Assembly (NCBI RefSeq): GCF_000210295.1
Contig: NC_026744.1
Coordinates: 2,356,001-2,420,000, forward strand
DNA length: 64,000 nucleotides
Source: Trypanosoma brucei gambiense DAL972
Taxonomy: Eukaryota; Euglenozoa; Kinetoplastea; Trypanosomatida; Trypanosomatidae
Direction of reading: 5' to 3'
Made by a program: the position numbers and the translations under genes
Notes under the pieces: model-generated
What the model was told of the DNA's origin: nothing
The model's input: the letters and a program-made list of their open reading frames with translations, nothing else
The model's database searches: none
Part shown: in pieces, positions 51,146-60,893 of the stretch
How positions within the stretch are numbered: position 1 is the stretch's first letter
Layout: each line of letters opens with the position of its first letter

Positions 51146-51153
51146 TGCTAGGG
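51077..51153 (-). promoter_or_regulatory. ingi 5' conserved head, putative internal promoter
   Basis: The first 77 bases of L1Tc/ingi/RIME-type elements are conserved and carry promoter activity in L1Tc (Pr77). The same head recurs at 52423 on the other strand. Activity here is inferred. Confidence 0.55.
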
Positions 51154-51165
51154 TACGCAGAACAT
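51154..51165. repeat. Target-site duplication at the 5' end of ingi
   Basis: TACGCAGAACAT, one mismatch from the copy at 45888-45899. Confidence 0.9.
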
Positions 51166-52422
51166 CAACACCAACCGTGGGAACACCGGTCGTCCCATCG
51201 TGGTATCAGGGGCTGTCGGCCTCCAAGGTAAGGAACAAGGCCCCCCTTCGAGCATTGGCACAGCGGTGGCACCTGACATCAGCCAACCAGAGCAACCAGG
51301 CGCGGCAACAGTCGAGCACCACGGGAAGGTGCCCACTTTAAGCACTGCCTAATGCCGGCGAAAGTGCACACTTTTATGCTTTGTTGACGGGGCTATCTTG
51401 TCCCTCAGCGGGGATACCAAGTAGAACCCAGTTCCCGCTCCCATCATCGGAGCTTAACGAAACGGAGGGACACCTCTCAGGCGGAAACGTGTGATCCTCC
51501 CGGAAATGCTCTGCGAGGGCGCACTGGACCTTTCCGTCACGCAGGAGGTGATCGCAAAGGTTATGGGAACCGCGCCATTCACCTCCTATGGTTGCAAACA
51601 CACGGGGCTTGCCCATTTTAGAGAGAAAAGCACCAGGGCGTCAACACACGTTCGTTTTGGAGTGGTGTAGCTACGAGTCTGAGAACAAACACAGATTTGG
51701 GAAGCGTCACTGTTACAATGGTGTCTGAAAGTAGTGAACAGCATGCTGTGACATATTTCCCTTTCCCTGACAACTCTAACGTGAGCACGGGAAGGTCGGA
51801 GTTACTGGGAGAAATAAAGGTCCACGGCTATTTTGAGCGGATTCGAATTGTCGCCCTGCTGCCGGAACTCGCGCGCCCCAAAGGAAGAGAGTGAGAGAAG
51901 CTGATATTAAATTTGGCAACTGGAGAAGAGTTTAATGGTCACCGGCAGTGAAGACCTAATGTGACACACAACACTGAGAGACAGGCTGTTTCACACAAAC
52001 GTTACCTATTTCTGGCGTTGTGAGGTGACCGTTCAGAATGTGGTGCGGAACCGTAACAGCTACCACAGTTGGATCACCTCCAATGTAGCAGTGGGGCGCG
52101 ATATGAAAAGGATAATGTACTTCAAAACTCCACAACCTTTTACTTCCTCAGAAAAGGGGGCTGGTTGGCCCAAATTACTGAAAGGAACGCGCAATTAAGC
52201 CCCGTAAATAGGGGAAAGGTGGAGTGGACGGCACTTGAAGACTCCAACGAGGGCATTACATCTGTTGTTCGCCCGTTGACATCAAATACAATCCCTAATA
52301 GGGGCGACATGCTGCCACAAGGAATGTTCGCCGGAACAGAGAGTCCGTGAAAGTAAGGCATATCAACGCAGGAGCCTAGCGAAAAGACTAGCCTTCATTA
52401 GGTTGGGAAAAAATGTTTTGAA
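51166..52422 (+). other. Gene-poor stretch between the two ingi heads
   Basis: No convincing host gene. The longest ATG-initiated frame noted is an 80-aa frame on the - strand (51616-51374) with no recognised domain. Frames on the + strand are short. Confidence 0.45.
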
Positions 52423-52666
52423 CCCTGGCGATGCCGGCCACCTCAACGTGGTGTCAGAGTCCAGTACCCCGTGTCATCGGGGGAAGCCAAGAGCCAGCAG
52501 CGTTCCTTTCACGGGGAACACTGCTGTGCTTCGGCTATGGCATCATACAGCACAGGGATCAGCAGCGTCTTGCTGGGACACCGTTTTTCATTTGTCGGTC
52601 CCTGGGCACGTGGCTAGCGTGCCATCAGCAGTATCACCCGCACTAAGATGCTGCTGTCCGGTGATG
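52423..52666 (+). mobile_element. Solitary ingi/RIME 5'-end fragment
   Basis: 244 bp that match the first part of the ingi at 51153 (in opposite orientation), with scattered substitutions. The match begins at the same CCCT head and stops just at GGTGATG, inside the 2A-coding sequence. RIME elements consist of the ingi 5' and 3' quarters-of-a-kilobase joined together; here only the 5' part is seen. The bases after 52666 do not match the ingi 3' end. Its promoter-like head points to the right, toward the GDPD gene cluster. Confidence 0.88.
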
Positions 52667-54626
52667 ATGTTTCGAATGATGTATTTTTAGGGGGTCGAGG
52701 GGGAATGCTGCCAAATCATCCGTCACTGAAGGGCGAAACTGGATTTGACCGAGGGTGAGTCCACCGCCTGCTCGTCATCTATCATCGCTCAGGCAAGAAG
52801 TGAGTGCACGGTGACGAAAAAATGATAGACACAAGTTGTTTGTAGATACGTATACGTAGCATTCTACAAAGAATCCAACAATTCCACCAACGAATGTTGC
52901 CATCACTGAATACTGTCCGTTTAAGCCCATTTTCAACGCGGTTGCAATAAAGAGTCCCTCGGAGAGGCGTTTGTTGTACTAGAGAAAGGGGGGAGAACGA
53001 AATTTAATTCGTGTAGTTGCAGCAGTGGCGGAGGTTGGTAAGGGTTTCTCGTCTCGGTTTTGAACCGCTGCTGCCGTAAGTAGGGATTTCCTGACTAGCG
53101 GCAATCAGGATAGTCATTCCGGTCTTCTGGTGGAAAAACTTTATTAAGGATTATGGCGCTTTTTGCTCTTCAGGGTGCCGTCTGCTCTAAGAGCCACAAG
53201 GAAGAGGGAGAAAACGCGTGGCGGAGGAAGAGGCGCGGGGTTTACGAGGCTTTGGGGAGACTTCGACCCCTAGTGAGCGGCACCGCGGTACACCCTTGGC
53301 CCTCCCCGTCCTACGTCCATCACCCACAGTGACCCGGCTCCTAGGGCGTGTCACCGCTGCCTGATAGCTCGAGTAGTGGCTGCTAAACGCTTGCGGTGCC
53401 GGGAAGTGCGGTCTTTGATGTGACGCCTGCCGGAGGCAGGGCTTTTTACACAGCTTGCCTAACGAAGGTCGTGATTTGGTGGTCGCTGTAAATCGTCGAT
53501 TGACGTGGTCGTTTTGTGGCAATTCAGTCTGCCGGGGGCGGTTGGTGCTACCGCCGCAGATGTAGGAGGTGCCCTACCTGGTGCTCTCGGTAGTGCCTTC
53601 GCTTCTCCTCAGTCGTCTTTTTTTTGGACTGTGGTCCGACGGAGGAGAGATATGGGGCTCGTATGTGCCAAACCAAGGGTGGGGATTGGATCCAAACCGA
53701 CTGCCAGCGCTTCACTCACGGGGAGTTGGTTGGGCTCTCCGGGGTGGTCCCGCACCACCCACATGGGAAATGAGACGAGGGAGATATGACAGCAACTTGC
53801 TCACCTGCCGTTCACGGCGCGGTGCCCGCTGCGATCCACGTTCTTTTATTTTTTGTTGGGGAGGAGTTCAGTGTCTCGTTCCTTTCCTCAGCTGCTATGG
53901 CAAAAATTGTGGTTCGTGTGTGGAGTACCAAGGGTGCCGCAAACAACAAGCAACTGCGTTCCCGTAGCAACTGTCCGTGATTTTTGTCTTCCTTCAGGGG
54001 ATGTTGTGGAGTTCCCTAATACCGCGTTGTTCTGGCACAGCTTACCCGCTTGTCTTTGGCTATGTCCGGCACCACCGAGTTTCTGCTGCTTCCACTCATA
54101 TCTAATACTAGTTTTGTATATTTGTCATAGAGAGGGGGGCGCCGTGATGTTAAGGCATGGCATCTGCCCTCGGTTTTACGGGCGTTCATCCAAAATTTGC
54201 GCCGTTATTTCATCTGCTTTCTGAGCTAACCCGACCTAAGTGTCATTTCTATGTCTTATGAAGGTGGGTAAGCCGCGTATACACTAAACTTCTGCGGTCT
54301 GTGGAGCGCCACGTTCGTGGCGTTATATGATAAAGGCGTGGTTAAAGAATCTAAAGTTGTCAGTGCATCCCGTTGTTGGTCTGTTCTGTGCAAGTCGTGG
54401 TGAATACGATTAATTTCTGTCTGTGAAGGGTTCATTATATTTGTGCCGCTTTGATGGTTACTTTATCCTTTATGGTATTTGCATTCTGATGATAAACCCT
54501 ATTTTGTTGTTGGGAGGAATCATTAGCTTTGTGTAACGCTAAATCTGTTAGCATATAAACGATTTTTCGTTGTCTGCGGCAGATAAGGCCTCACACAAAG
54601 AAAGTGTGCAAGGTTAGTGAAATTCA
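52667..54626 (+). other. Gene-poor region before the GDPD cluster
   Basis: No confident gene in 2 kb. A GC-richer part (about 53160-53990) contains small ATG frames such as 59 aa (53153-53332) and 64 aa (53786-53980), of no known family. The end is AT-rich, with a tract and AG at 54581-54582 as the likely splice acceptor for the next gene. Confidence 0.5.
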
Positions 54627-55673
54627 ATGGCCTTTTCTGCACTAGCCGCTGTTTTTTTCACCGGTTTCTGTGTTCTGTTCGCCACTATATTAGCTTTTTC
54701 TCCGCGGCAGACCCATGATAGGAAGAAGGTGCTGGCGCGGTTGAGAGCTAAATTCCCCTACTCTGTCAGTAAGATCGCTCACAGAGGGGGGAGTATATTG
54801 GGACCGGAAAATACTTTGTATGCTTTCCACAGGGCAGTGAAGGAGGGCGCGGCGGACATGCTGGAGTTAGATGTTCGCGAAACCATGGACTATCGTATTG
54901 TGGTTTGCCATGACGAGTGGCTGGAAAGACTTTGTGGGAGTGCGTACAAGCACGTGACTGTAAAAGACATCACGGTTGGCGACGATCCCAACACCAATCT
55001 CCCCCAACTGCAAAGGAATATACCTCTCCATTTTGTGTCTAGTGAGAAAACCATGTACTGTGCCACAGATTCCGTACCAGTGGACGGCACCACTCGCTTG
55101 TGCTTGCTGGAAGAAGTATTCGAAGCATTTCCTACTATCCCAATTCACATTGATATTAAATATGCGAGTTCAGATTTCACTGATCGGATATTCGATTTGA
55201 TTAAGAAATATGGACGCGAACCGGTTACATTCGTTGGCAGTAGCAACTGGAGGAATGAAATATATATTACAAGGTATATGAAAAGACTTTCTTCACAGAA
55301 GGACAAGTGTAAATTTCACACCTTCGCCGGTCCCATAGACTACGTGCTTGTGCACGTTGCTCACTATATTGGCGTGCTGCCGCTGATCCCCTTGAACTTT
55401 GATATTTTTTCTGTTCCCTTATTTACGAAACGAAAGAAACAAGAAATTCCATTTTTCTTGCGGCCGATAGCACAGCTTTTAAATTCCCCGTCCCTGTGGA
55501 TGCACTTGCAGCAGCGGGGTATTCTTGTTGTCGGTTGGGTGCTAAACGACGTCGATGAGTTCGAGGAGGCTTCTAGATGGCCAATAAATGGTGTAATGAC
55601 CGATGATCCAATATCATTCAACGGTTTCCTAATATCACACGACGTTTCTAATACGATGAATTTGCTGAACTGA
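54627..55673 (+). CDS. Glycerophosphodiester phosphodiesterase family protein, membrane-anchored
   Basis: A 348-aa GDPD-family enzyme. An N-terminal membrane helix (about 3-24) is followed by the TIM-barrel signature: HRGG (52-55), ENTLYAF (61-67), ELDV (80-83) and VVCHDEWLERLCG (92-104). These supply the catalytic His pair and metal-binding acids. The closing part GWVLNDVDEFEEASRWPINGVMTDDP is also typical. The arrangement resembles eukaryotic GDE/GDPD1-type enzymes, which hydrolyse glycerophosphodiesters or act as lysophospholipase D on lysolipids. The membrane anchor suggests the endoplasmic reticulum or another internal membrane. The start follows the AG at 54581-54582. Confidence 0.92.
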   Translation: MAFSALAAVFFTGFCVLFATILAFSPRQTHDRKKVLARLRAKFPYSVSKIAHRGGSILGPENTLYAFHRAVKEGAADMLELDVRETMDYRIVVCHDEWLERLCGSAYKHVTVKDITVGDDPNTNLPQLQRNIPLHFVSSEKTMYCATDSVPVDGTTRLCLLEEVFEAFPTIPIHIDIKYASSDFTDRIFDLIKKYGREPVTFVGSSNWRNEIYITRYMKRLSSQKDKCKFHTFAGPIDYVLVHVAHYIGVLPLIPLNFDIFSVPLFTKRKKQEIPFFLRPIAQLLNSPSLWMHLQQRGILVVGWVLNDVDEFEEASRWPINGVMTDDPISFNGFLISHDVSNTMNLLN

Positions 55674-55951
55674 AATAATGCGGAAGATGCTGTCTTTCCC
55701 TCCACCACTTAACGTGTCGTTCTGTGGGAGCACGTTTTTTTTCAATTATGCCGTCTTGGAACATCATTAATTGAAGGGAAAGTACTTTCCCCTCCCGTTT
55801 TAACTTGGGAAACTATATATCTTCGTTAACAGTCAGTCTTTATATATTATTTTTCACTGAATATACCATACCACCGATTCACATTTTTTTTTCCATAAAG
55901 AAGGTGTGTTACAACCGTCGTTGGATCTTTTGGAGGGTGTCAGCTAGGGTC

Positions 55952-56371
55952 ATGCGCGCACTATACCAGTTCGTTGCGGGTGCCCTTTTTTCCGCCTCTT
56001 TGTTTGTCTTTGCAGACGGACTGATAGTGGCGACGCAAAATGCTCTTCCGTATAATTTTTTGATGTGGCTGCCATCGTTGTTGATGTTTTGCGGGATGTT
56101 CGTTCTTTGCTATGTCGATGCCGGAGCAATTAGCAATCGATATGATCTAATGGGTGATGGCGATTCATCACGTGACCGTGCCTTCTTCTTTGCGTCGGTC
56201 CTGTTTATGGTTAGCGGATTTGCCGTTTCTCTTTGGAAGGCAATTGATCCCTACACCAATGCTGGTGTTCCGTGGCCCGGTGCCTCTCTCGTTATTCAAA
56301 GCGCATTACTTATTGCTTCCTTTGCGCTGTTGTTTTGGCAGAAAACACAAGATAGCAATTCATTCTTGTGA
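55952..56371 (+). CDS. TMEM50 family four-helix membrane protein
   Basis: A 139-aa protein with four predicted membrane helices. The pattern (FADGLIVA near the first helix, MWLPSLLMFCGMFVLCYVDA in the second, FFASVLFMVSGFAVSLWKAIDPY in the third, SALLIASFALLFW in the fourth) matches the TMEM50/UPF0220 family, which includes yeast Vps68. Those proteins reside in the ER and endosomal system. The open frame extends to a TTG at 55805, but ATG 55952 after the AG at 55899-55900 gives the family length. Confidence 0.85.
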   Translation: MRALYQFVAGALFSASLFVFADGLIVATQNALPYNFLMWLPSLLMFCGMFVLCYVDAGAISNRYDLMGDGDSSRDRAFFFASVLFMVSGFAVSLWKAIDPYTNAGVPWPGASLVIQSALLIASFALLFWQKTQDSNSFL

Positions 56372-56604
56372 GTGAATTTCGAAGCAATACTTGTCGTTAT
56401 ATTTGTTTCAATTTCCCCCATCCACCTCATTTTCCTTGTGTTTTGTGTCAGCGCGACTTGCGGGCATGCCGTGTGGCTCGTTTTGCGGACGTTAGGACAC
56501 CTTTGTCTTATGTTACGCGTTGACTGTTGCGGTCTTGACTATTATTTTATTGCTGTTTTTTTATGTGTAATATGGATTACAAGCAACGCCATAGTTACTA
56601 GCGG

Positions 56605-58503
56605 ATGTCTGGACCGGTTTCCCAGCTCAGTAATGAGCGTTTGAGGGAGTTACGTGCTGCCGTTCATTCGTTTCTTCAGGATTCTAGCGTCTACTCCAGT
56701 ATTCGTGACATTATAGATACCTATGTCACTGAAAATCCCGAGGGTTCGGTGACAGCATCATCTTCGGCTGACGTGATGAAAATTATACGTGAAAGAGGTC
56801 TAGTGCAGGAACTACTGAACAAGCTGCAGGATGAGAAGCGTGCGGACGCTAAGAACACAATAACTCCTTGTCATTTATGGAAGCTTCTTCCTGGTGAATA
56901 TTATTTGCATGTCCGGCTTGCAGGGGGTAAGGCATTTGTGGACAACCTTGACATAGCTCCCAGTGTAGCCCAAGACTATCATATGTACGTGGCCTTGCAA
57001 TTTGGACCCCATCGCTATCGATCCGTTTCTCAAGATGTTTCTGTGGATCCACCCTTTCGTGATGAGTTTCTGATTCATCTTGACTACAAAGCATTTGGTA
57101 CATCAGCCCTCGACTTGATTGAAATTTCCACCCCTTTCAATTTGGCTGTCATACGGGAGGACCGTTTTTTATCAACAGCGACAATGGTTGGTGAGAACGT
57201 TGTTGACTGGAGGAAAGTTTTACGAACTGGCTATCTTGGGTTAACCGTAGAATTGTGTGGTGAAAATCCAGGAATCCCCGCGGGTATTATAGAACTACAA
57301 ATAGAAATACTTCCCAATAAAGCGCCTCGTTTTACCGATGAAGAAATTGTCAGGAGAATTGAGTTGCAAAGGTCAGGAATAACATCAGCCGATCGCGAAT
57401 TTCTTCTTTACGCACGACGTTGGTGGAAAGAATTCCAAGACATTCGACCGGGTCACAAACAGAGGAGAGTGAAAGTGTTTGCCTCTACTCCAAGTGGGAG
57501 AATGGTTCCCACGGCCCACTTCGTCTCCGTTATTCGCTCCGAAAGGGGGATTGAAACCCCTTTCGACGCAGCAAGGTTTGTTTCGCTGTTTGCAGTGACA
57601 ACAGAAGAGCATCTTACTCAGGAAGTCCTTAGTGGTTCTGGGGGTAACAGCTCTGGGGCGACGTGGGTTTCCTTGCTTACTTTCCTCTCCCAGAGGCGTG
57701 GTGATGTCTGCAATCATTCTACACTCCTTTGTTCGCTTCTGTTGGGGTTCGGTCTCGACGCGTACTGTGCCGTGGGAAGCGATAGAAAGGGGAAGACGAC
57801 AATGTTTGTCGTGACGCGCAGGAGGGTTGTGGCCGGCACCTTTGAAGTCACTCTGTGGGAGCCCACCTCCGGGAGTCGCTTTTTACTAACAGAGCCCCAC
57901 CCGTTTGAAACCATCGGCTGTATGTTTACTCACCGATCGTTTTATGCAAACATTCAGCAGTCCGATTTTGTAGTAACTACTTCATTCGATGTCGACAACG
58001 AGGAACTGTGGAAGCCCATGAATCCTCTGAAACTTCGCATGGTTCCCAAGTCACCCAACCCATCGCTCTTATGGGTTTCTCGTGATGTCAAAAAGCTAGA
58101 AAATGAGCTACAGGGATCACTCGTGCGGGAAATAACGAATTACCGTGATGCACGCGGAATCGTTTCGAACATCGATGAGCGACTTTCGTACGTTCTTTCC
58201 CAGGCTCTTTGTGCCTACGAAAACCACCGAAGGAGGGGCACACCAGAGGATTTGTCACTCTTCGAGTCTTGCGTGAAGGGAACCATTGGTGATGGCAAAA
58301 CCTTCAGAGGCGTTCCAGTTAACGTTACGCATTTGAACTCTCACAAGATACTTGCTGCATTCGGGGAGAGTACCTCGGGAAGAGAGATATTAGAGTTGAG
58401 TGCAGATGGCCTAACGCTTGGTATCCAAGTTAAGGTTTTCCCCTTCCCTGAAGAGGTGCTCTCAGTTTGGGTAATGCTGGCGGCAGCCTACAGGTCTCCA
58501 TGA
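56605..58503 (+). CDS. CEP76: CEP76 homologue (centrosomal/basal body protein of 76 kDa)
   Basis: A 632-aa protein collinear with animal CEP76 (about 660 aa). In order: an N-terminal helical part (ELRAAVHSFLQDSSVYSSIRDII); a C2-like domain opened by YLHVRLAGGKAFVDNL (about 97-235); the RRWWKEFQDIRPGHKQR segment; a transglutaminase-like domain with NHSTLLCSLLLGFGLDAYCAVG and FETIGCMFTHRSFYANIQQSD; and the C-terminal part with DGKTFRGVPVNV and a final VFPFPEEVLSVWVMLAAAYRS. In animals it limits centriole reduplication. In a flagellate it should sit at the basal body or transition region. The position matching the animal PHAWV reads TTMFV, so the His of the protease-like triad is missing and enzymatic activity is unlikely. 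Confidence 0.93.
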   Translation: MSGPVSQLSNERLRELRAAVHSFLQDSSVYSSIRDIIDTYVTENPEGSVTASSSADVMKIIRERGLVQELLNKLQDEKRADAKNTITPCHLWKLLPGEYYLHVRLAGGKAFVDNLDIAPSVAQDYHMYVALQFGPHRYRSVSQDVSVDPPFRDEFLIHLDYKAFGTSALDLIEISTPFNLAVIREDRFLSTATMVGENVVDWRKVLRTGYLGLTVELCGENPGIPAGIIELQIEILPNKAPRFTDEEIVRRIELQRSGITSADREFLLYARRWWKEFQDIRPGHKQRRVKVFASTPSGRMVPTAHFVSVIRSERGIETPFDAARFVSLFAVTTEEHLTQEVLSGSGGNSSGATWVSLLTFLSQRRGDVCNHSTLLCSLLLGFGLDAYCAVGSDRKGKTTMFVVTRRRVVAGTFEVTLWEPTSGSRFLLTEPHPFETIGCMFTHRSFYANIQQSDFVVTTSFDVDNEELWKPMNPLKLRMVPKSPNPSLLWVSRDVKKLENELQGSLVREITNYRDARGIVSNIDERLSYVLSQALCAYENHRRRGTPEDLSLFESCVKGTIGDGKTFRGVPVNVTHLNSHKILAAFGESTSGREILELSADGLTLGIQVKVFPFPEEVLSVWVMLAAAYRSP

Positions 58504-58781
58504 GCCCTAAAGGTAATCCCTAGTAGGATTTTGTGAGTGCTTTCCACTAAACGGTGATGGATGGATTCCCTTTGACTGACTTAGACCCACTGCACACCAC
58601 ATTCAACCGTGTGCCTGAGGATGTGTTGGGGGTAGATTGCGCCAGTTACCAGTGGTTCCATTGTTGCTCATTCATTTAGTGAATCGTCTTGATTCATCAG
58701 ATGTATCGTTTTTAGCCCTGTTTATACACTTTATTTTTAACTTTCTTTTAGTTTTCTCTAGCTAGCATACGGCACATAAGC

Positions 58782-60422
58782 ATGAGGGCCCTGCGTTGTG
58801 TCAGGAGGGGTGTTTATCGCCAGTCAGTACGACTCTGTTATTTTATGTCGCTGGAGTGTTCACTACGTCCAATCACAGGTGCCTCCGCACGATTACTGTG
58901 CCGATTTACTGCTCCGACTTGGCCCAGAAAAAATGAGGTGGAGGAAGGGGATGTGGGGACGACAGAGTCCACTTCGCAAGATGTGCGGTCAATATTTCGT
59001 AGTAACATCGAAACACACTCCGAAGTATCGCTCGAATCCTCAGCAAGTCCAGCTCTGCCACCCAAAACTGCGGCGTTGGATGTGTCTGTTCTCGACAGTA
59101 AGGGTAACGCGGTCCCAGTGAATCCTGTTAAGCTCTTTTCTGATCTCGACAATCTACCTGATTGGCTGTCGAAGGGACTCCAGTCGTCCGGATTTTCATG
59201 TACCACCCCCATTCAAAGCTATACTATTCCAGTCCTTGACGAGGGTCACGATATGATCGGCCTGGCTCCTACAGGTTCGGGGAAAACTGTAGCCTTCGCC
59301 GTTCCCGCCCTAAAAAAGTTTCAGTGGAGTCCGAACGGTTCACCAAGGATAGTGGTTCTCGCACCAACAAGGGAGCTAGTTCAACAAACTGCGAAAGTGT
59401 TCCATCAGTTGAGTTCGGGGAAAGTTCGTGTGTGCGAAGCGTACGGTGGTGCCCCACGTGAAGCGCAGGCCCGTCGGTTGCACAATGGTTGCGATGTTCT
59501 CGTGGCGTGCCCAGGTCGGTTGAAGGACTTCTTGCAGAACGGCGACGTGATCTTTGATGAAGTGTCGTTTTTGGTCTTCGATGAGGCTGATCGTCTACTG
59601 GACATGGGGTTCAAGGTCCAATTAGACGACATTCTGGGTTACTTTTCGAGCCACCGCCCTGCTCAAACGATGATGTGGTCCGCCACCTGGCCCCCGGTTG
59701 TGGAGCAACTGGCCCAAGAGTATCTCTCACAGAATCGCTACGTAATCCGGTCTGGAACCGCTGGAACGGGACTTCAGGTCAACGAGAATATTAAGCAGCA
59801 CATTTTCTTTGCTGATGCCCCCGAAGAGCGCGTGAAAACACTTGTTTCTCTCATTAAGGAGGGGAAAATTGACGAGAATACCGCTAAGATGATGATATTT
59901 GTCGAGCGTCAAACTGACACAGAGAATGCAGCCTACGCGCTGGCCCGTATGTTGGGGATTCATAGCAGATGCATTGGAGTGGTGCACGGCGGGATGCAAC
60001 AGCGGCAGAGGGATCATATAATGGGCATATTCAAGGAAGGACGGATTCGGATACTTGTAGCCACTGACGTGGCCTCTCGTGGACTTGACTTCCCGGATGT
60101 AACTTGCGTTGTTAACCTCATAGCCCCCAAGAACATTGACAGCTACTGCCACCGCATTGGTCGGACCGGAAGGGCTGGTCGCACCGGTGAGTCCTTTACC
60201 TTTATTGGGCGTTCGGATGGATCTCTGGCGAAGGACTTGATAAATTACCTGGAAAAATGTGGTATGGACGTCCCTCAGCGGTTAGTGGAGTTTGCTGAAG
60301 AGCACGCCCAAGGGGAGGAGATAAAGCGTATGAAACGACCGTGGCGCGGTAGGCAGCAGCGTGAGGGGAGGAGCCAGTCGCGGGGTGGTCGTGAGCCGGC
60401 ACCTCGTGACAGTGGTTGGTAG
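58782..60422 (+). CDS. REH1: Mitochondrial DEAD-box RNA helicase, probable mHEL61/REH1
   Basis: A 546-aa (about 61 kDa) DEAD-box helicase with an Arg/Ser/Cys-rich, acid-poor N-terminus (first 50 residues) that looks like a mitochondrial presequence. Motifs: SCTTPIQSYTIP (139-150), APTGSGKT (162-169), APTRELVQQ (194-202), PGRLKDF (244-250), DEAD (267-270), WSATWPP, then DVASRGLDFPDV and [13 protein letters not shown]. The tail is Arg/Gly-rich (RGRQQREGRSQSRGG), suited to RNA binding. Size, presequence and class fit T. brucei mHEL61, also called REH1, a helicase tied to kinetoplastid mRNA editing. Its position about ten genes after eIF4AIII also fits my unverified memory of chromosome 11. The helicase call is certain; the specific name is probable. 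Confidence 0.8.
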   Translation: MRALRCVRRGVYRQSVRLCYFMSLECSLRPITGASARLLCRFTAPTWPRKNEVEEGDVGTTESTSQDVRSIFRSNIETHSEVSLESSASPALPPKTAALDVSVLDSKGNAVPVNPVKLFSDLDNLPDWLSKGLQSSGFSCTTPIQSYTIPVLDEGHDMIGLAPTGSGKTVAFAVPALKKFQWSPNGSPRIVVLAPTRELVQQTAKVFHQLSSGKVRVCEAYGGAPREAQARRLHNGCDVLVACPGRLKDFLQNGDVIFDEVSFLVFDEADRLLDMGFKVQLDDILGYFSSHRPAQTMMWSATWPPVVEQLAQEYLSQNRYVIRSGTAGTGLQVNENIKQHIFFADAPEERVKTLVSLIKEGKIDENTAKMMIFVERQTDTENAAYALARMLGIHSRCIGVVHGGMQQRQRDHIMGIFKEGRIRILVATDVASRGLDFPDVTCVVNLIAPKNIDSYCHRIGRTGRAGRTGESFTFIGRSDGSLAKDLINYLEKCGMDVPQRLVEFAEEHAQGEEIKRMKRPWRGRQQREGRSQSRGGREPAPRDSGW

Positions 60423-60893
60423 TTGCTGCGCAGTTTTGTTGCTGTCAGGACTTGTGGTGACTGACATGTTTCTGTCATTTCTACTTTAGCACATTAGTTT
60501 CACATAGTGATCCTGGCATATGATGGACCTTCTTTCCTCGTCACTGGTGCGTGAACCCCTTTTCGGTGTGAGCGCACCTTTTGTTCGTTTTTTCACGTGT
60601 GTTATTTCCTAGAGCTTCACATCTGGTGATAGGCTCACGTGGCGTTGTAGTTAAATTCTTTAAGAAACCTGCGAGAGGTATTTCTAAAATAGTACAACAC
60701 GATGGAAAAATGTTGAAATAAATCTTAAATGAAACGGCACGTTCAAATAAGGAGAAAGGAACTATCAATGACATGTTTATTCGTTAAGCACTAACTTGTC
60801 ACCGCTTTGTCCACAATGTTTTTCCATCCGAACCAATTTACCACGCGAGGAACTTAGTCAATAAATTTCTAGGCATTGGGGTTTGATTGTGTC
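60423..60893 (+). other. Intergenic region, no gene seen
   Basis: The likely acceptor for SUA5 is the AG at 60871-60872, after TAAATTTCT. Confidence 0.45.

Larger units (their letters stand above)
45899..51153 (-). mobile_element. ingi: ingi non-LTR retrotransposon (LINE), near full length
   Basis: A 5.25-kb element on the - strand, which is the length of full ingi. Its 5' end at 51153 starts with the ingi/RIME head (CCCT...ATGCCGGCCACC), and its 3' end is a poly(A) of about 10 (T-run 45899-45908 on the + strand). A 12-bp target-site duplication flanks it. Encoded parts in order are a 2A-like peptide, an endonuclease, a reverse transcriptase, an RNase H and five C2H2 zinc fingers. The reading frame is broken twice, so this copy cannot make its full protein. 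It is inserted antisense to the host gene cluster. Confidence 0.95.

Noticed and set aside
52423..52950. Complete RIME element
   Set aside because: Only the 5' half matches ingi; the following sequence does not resemble the ingi 3' end, and no clear duplication flanks it.
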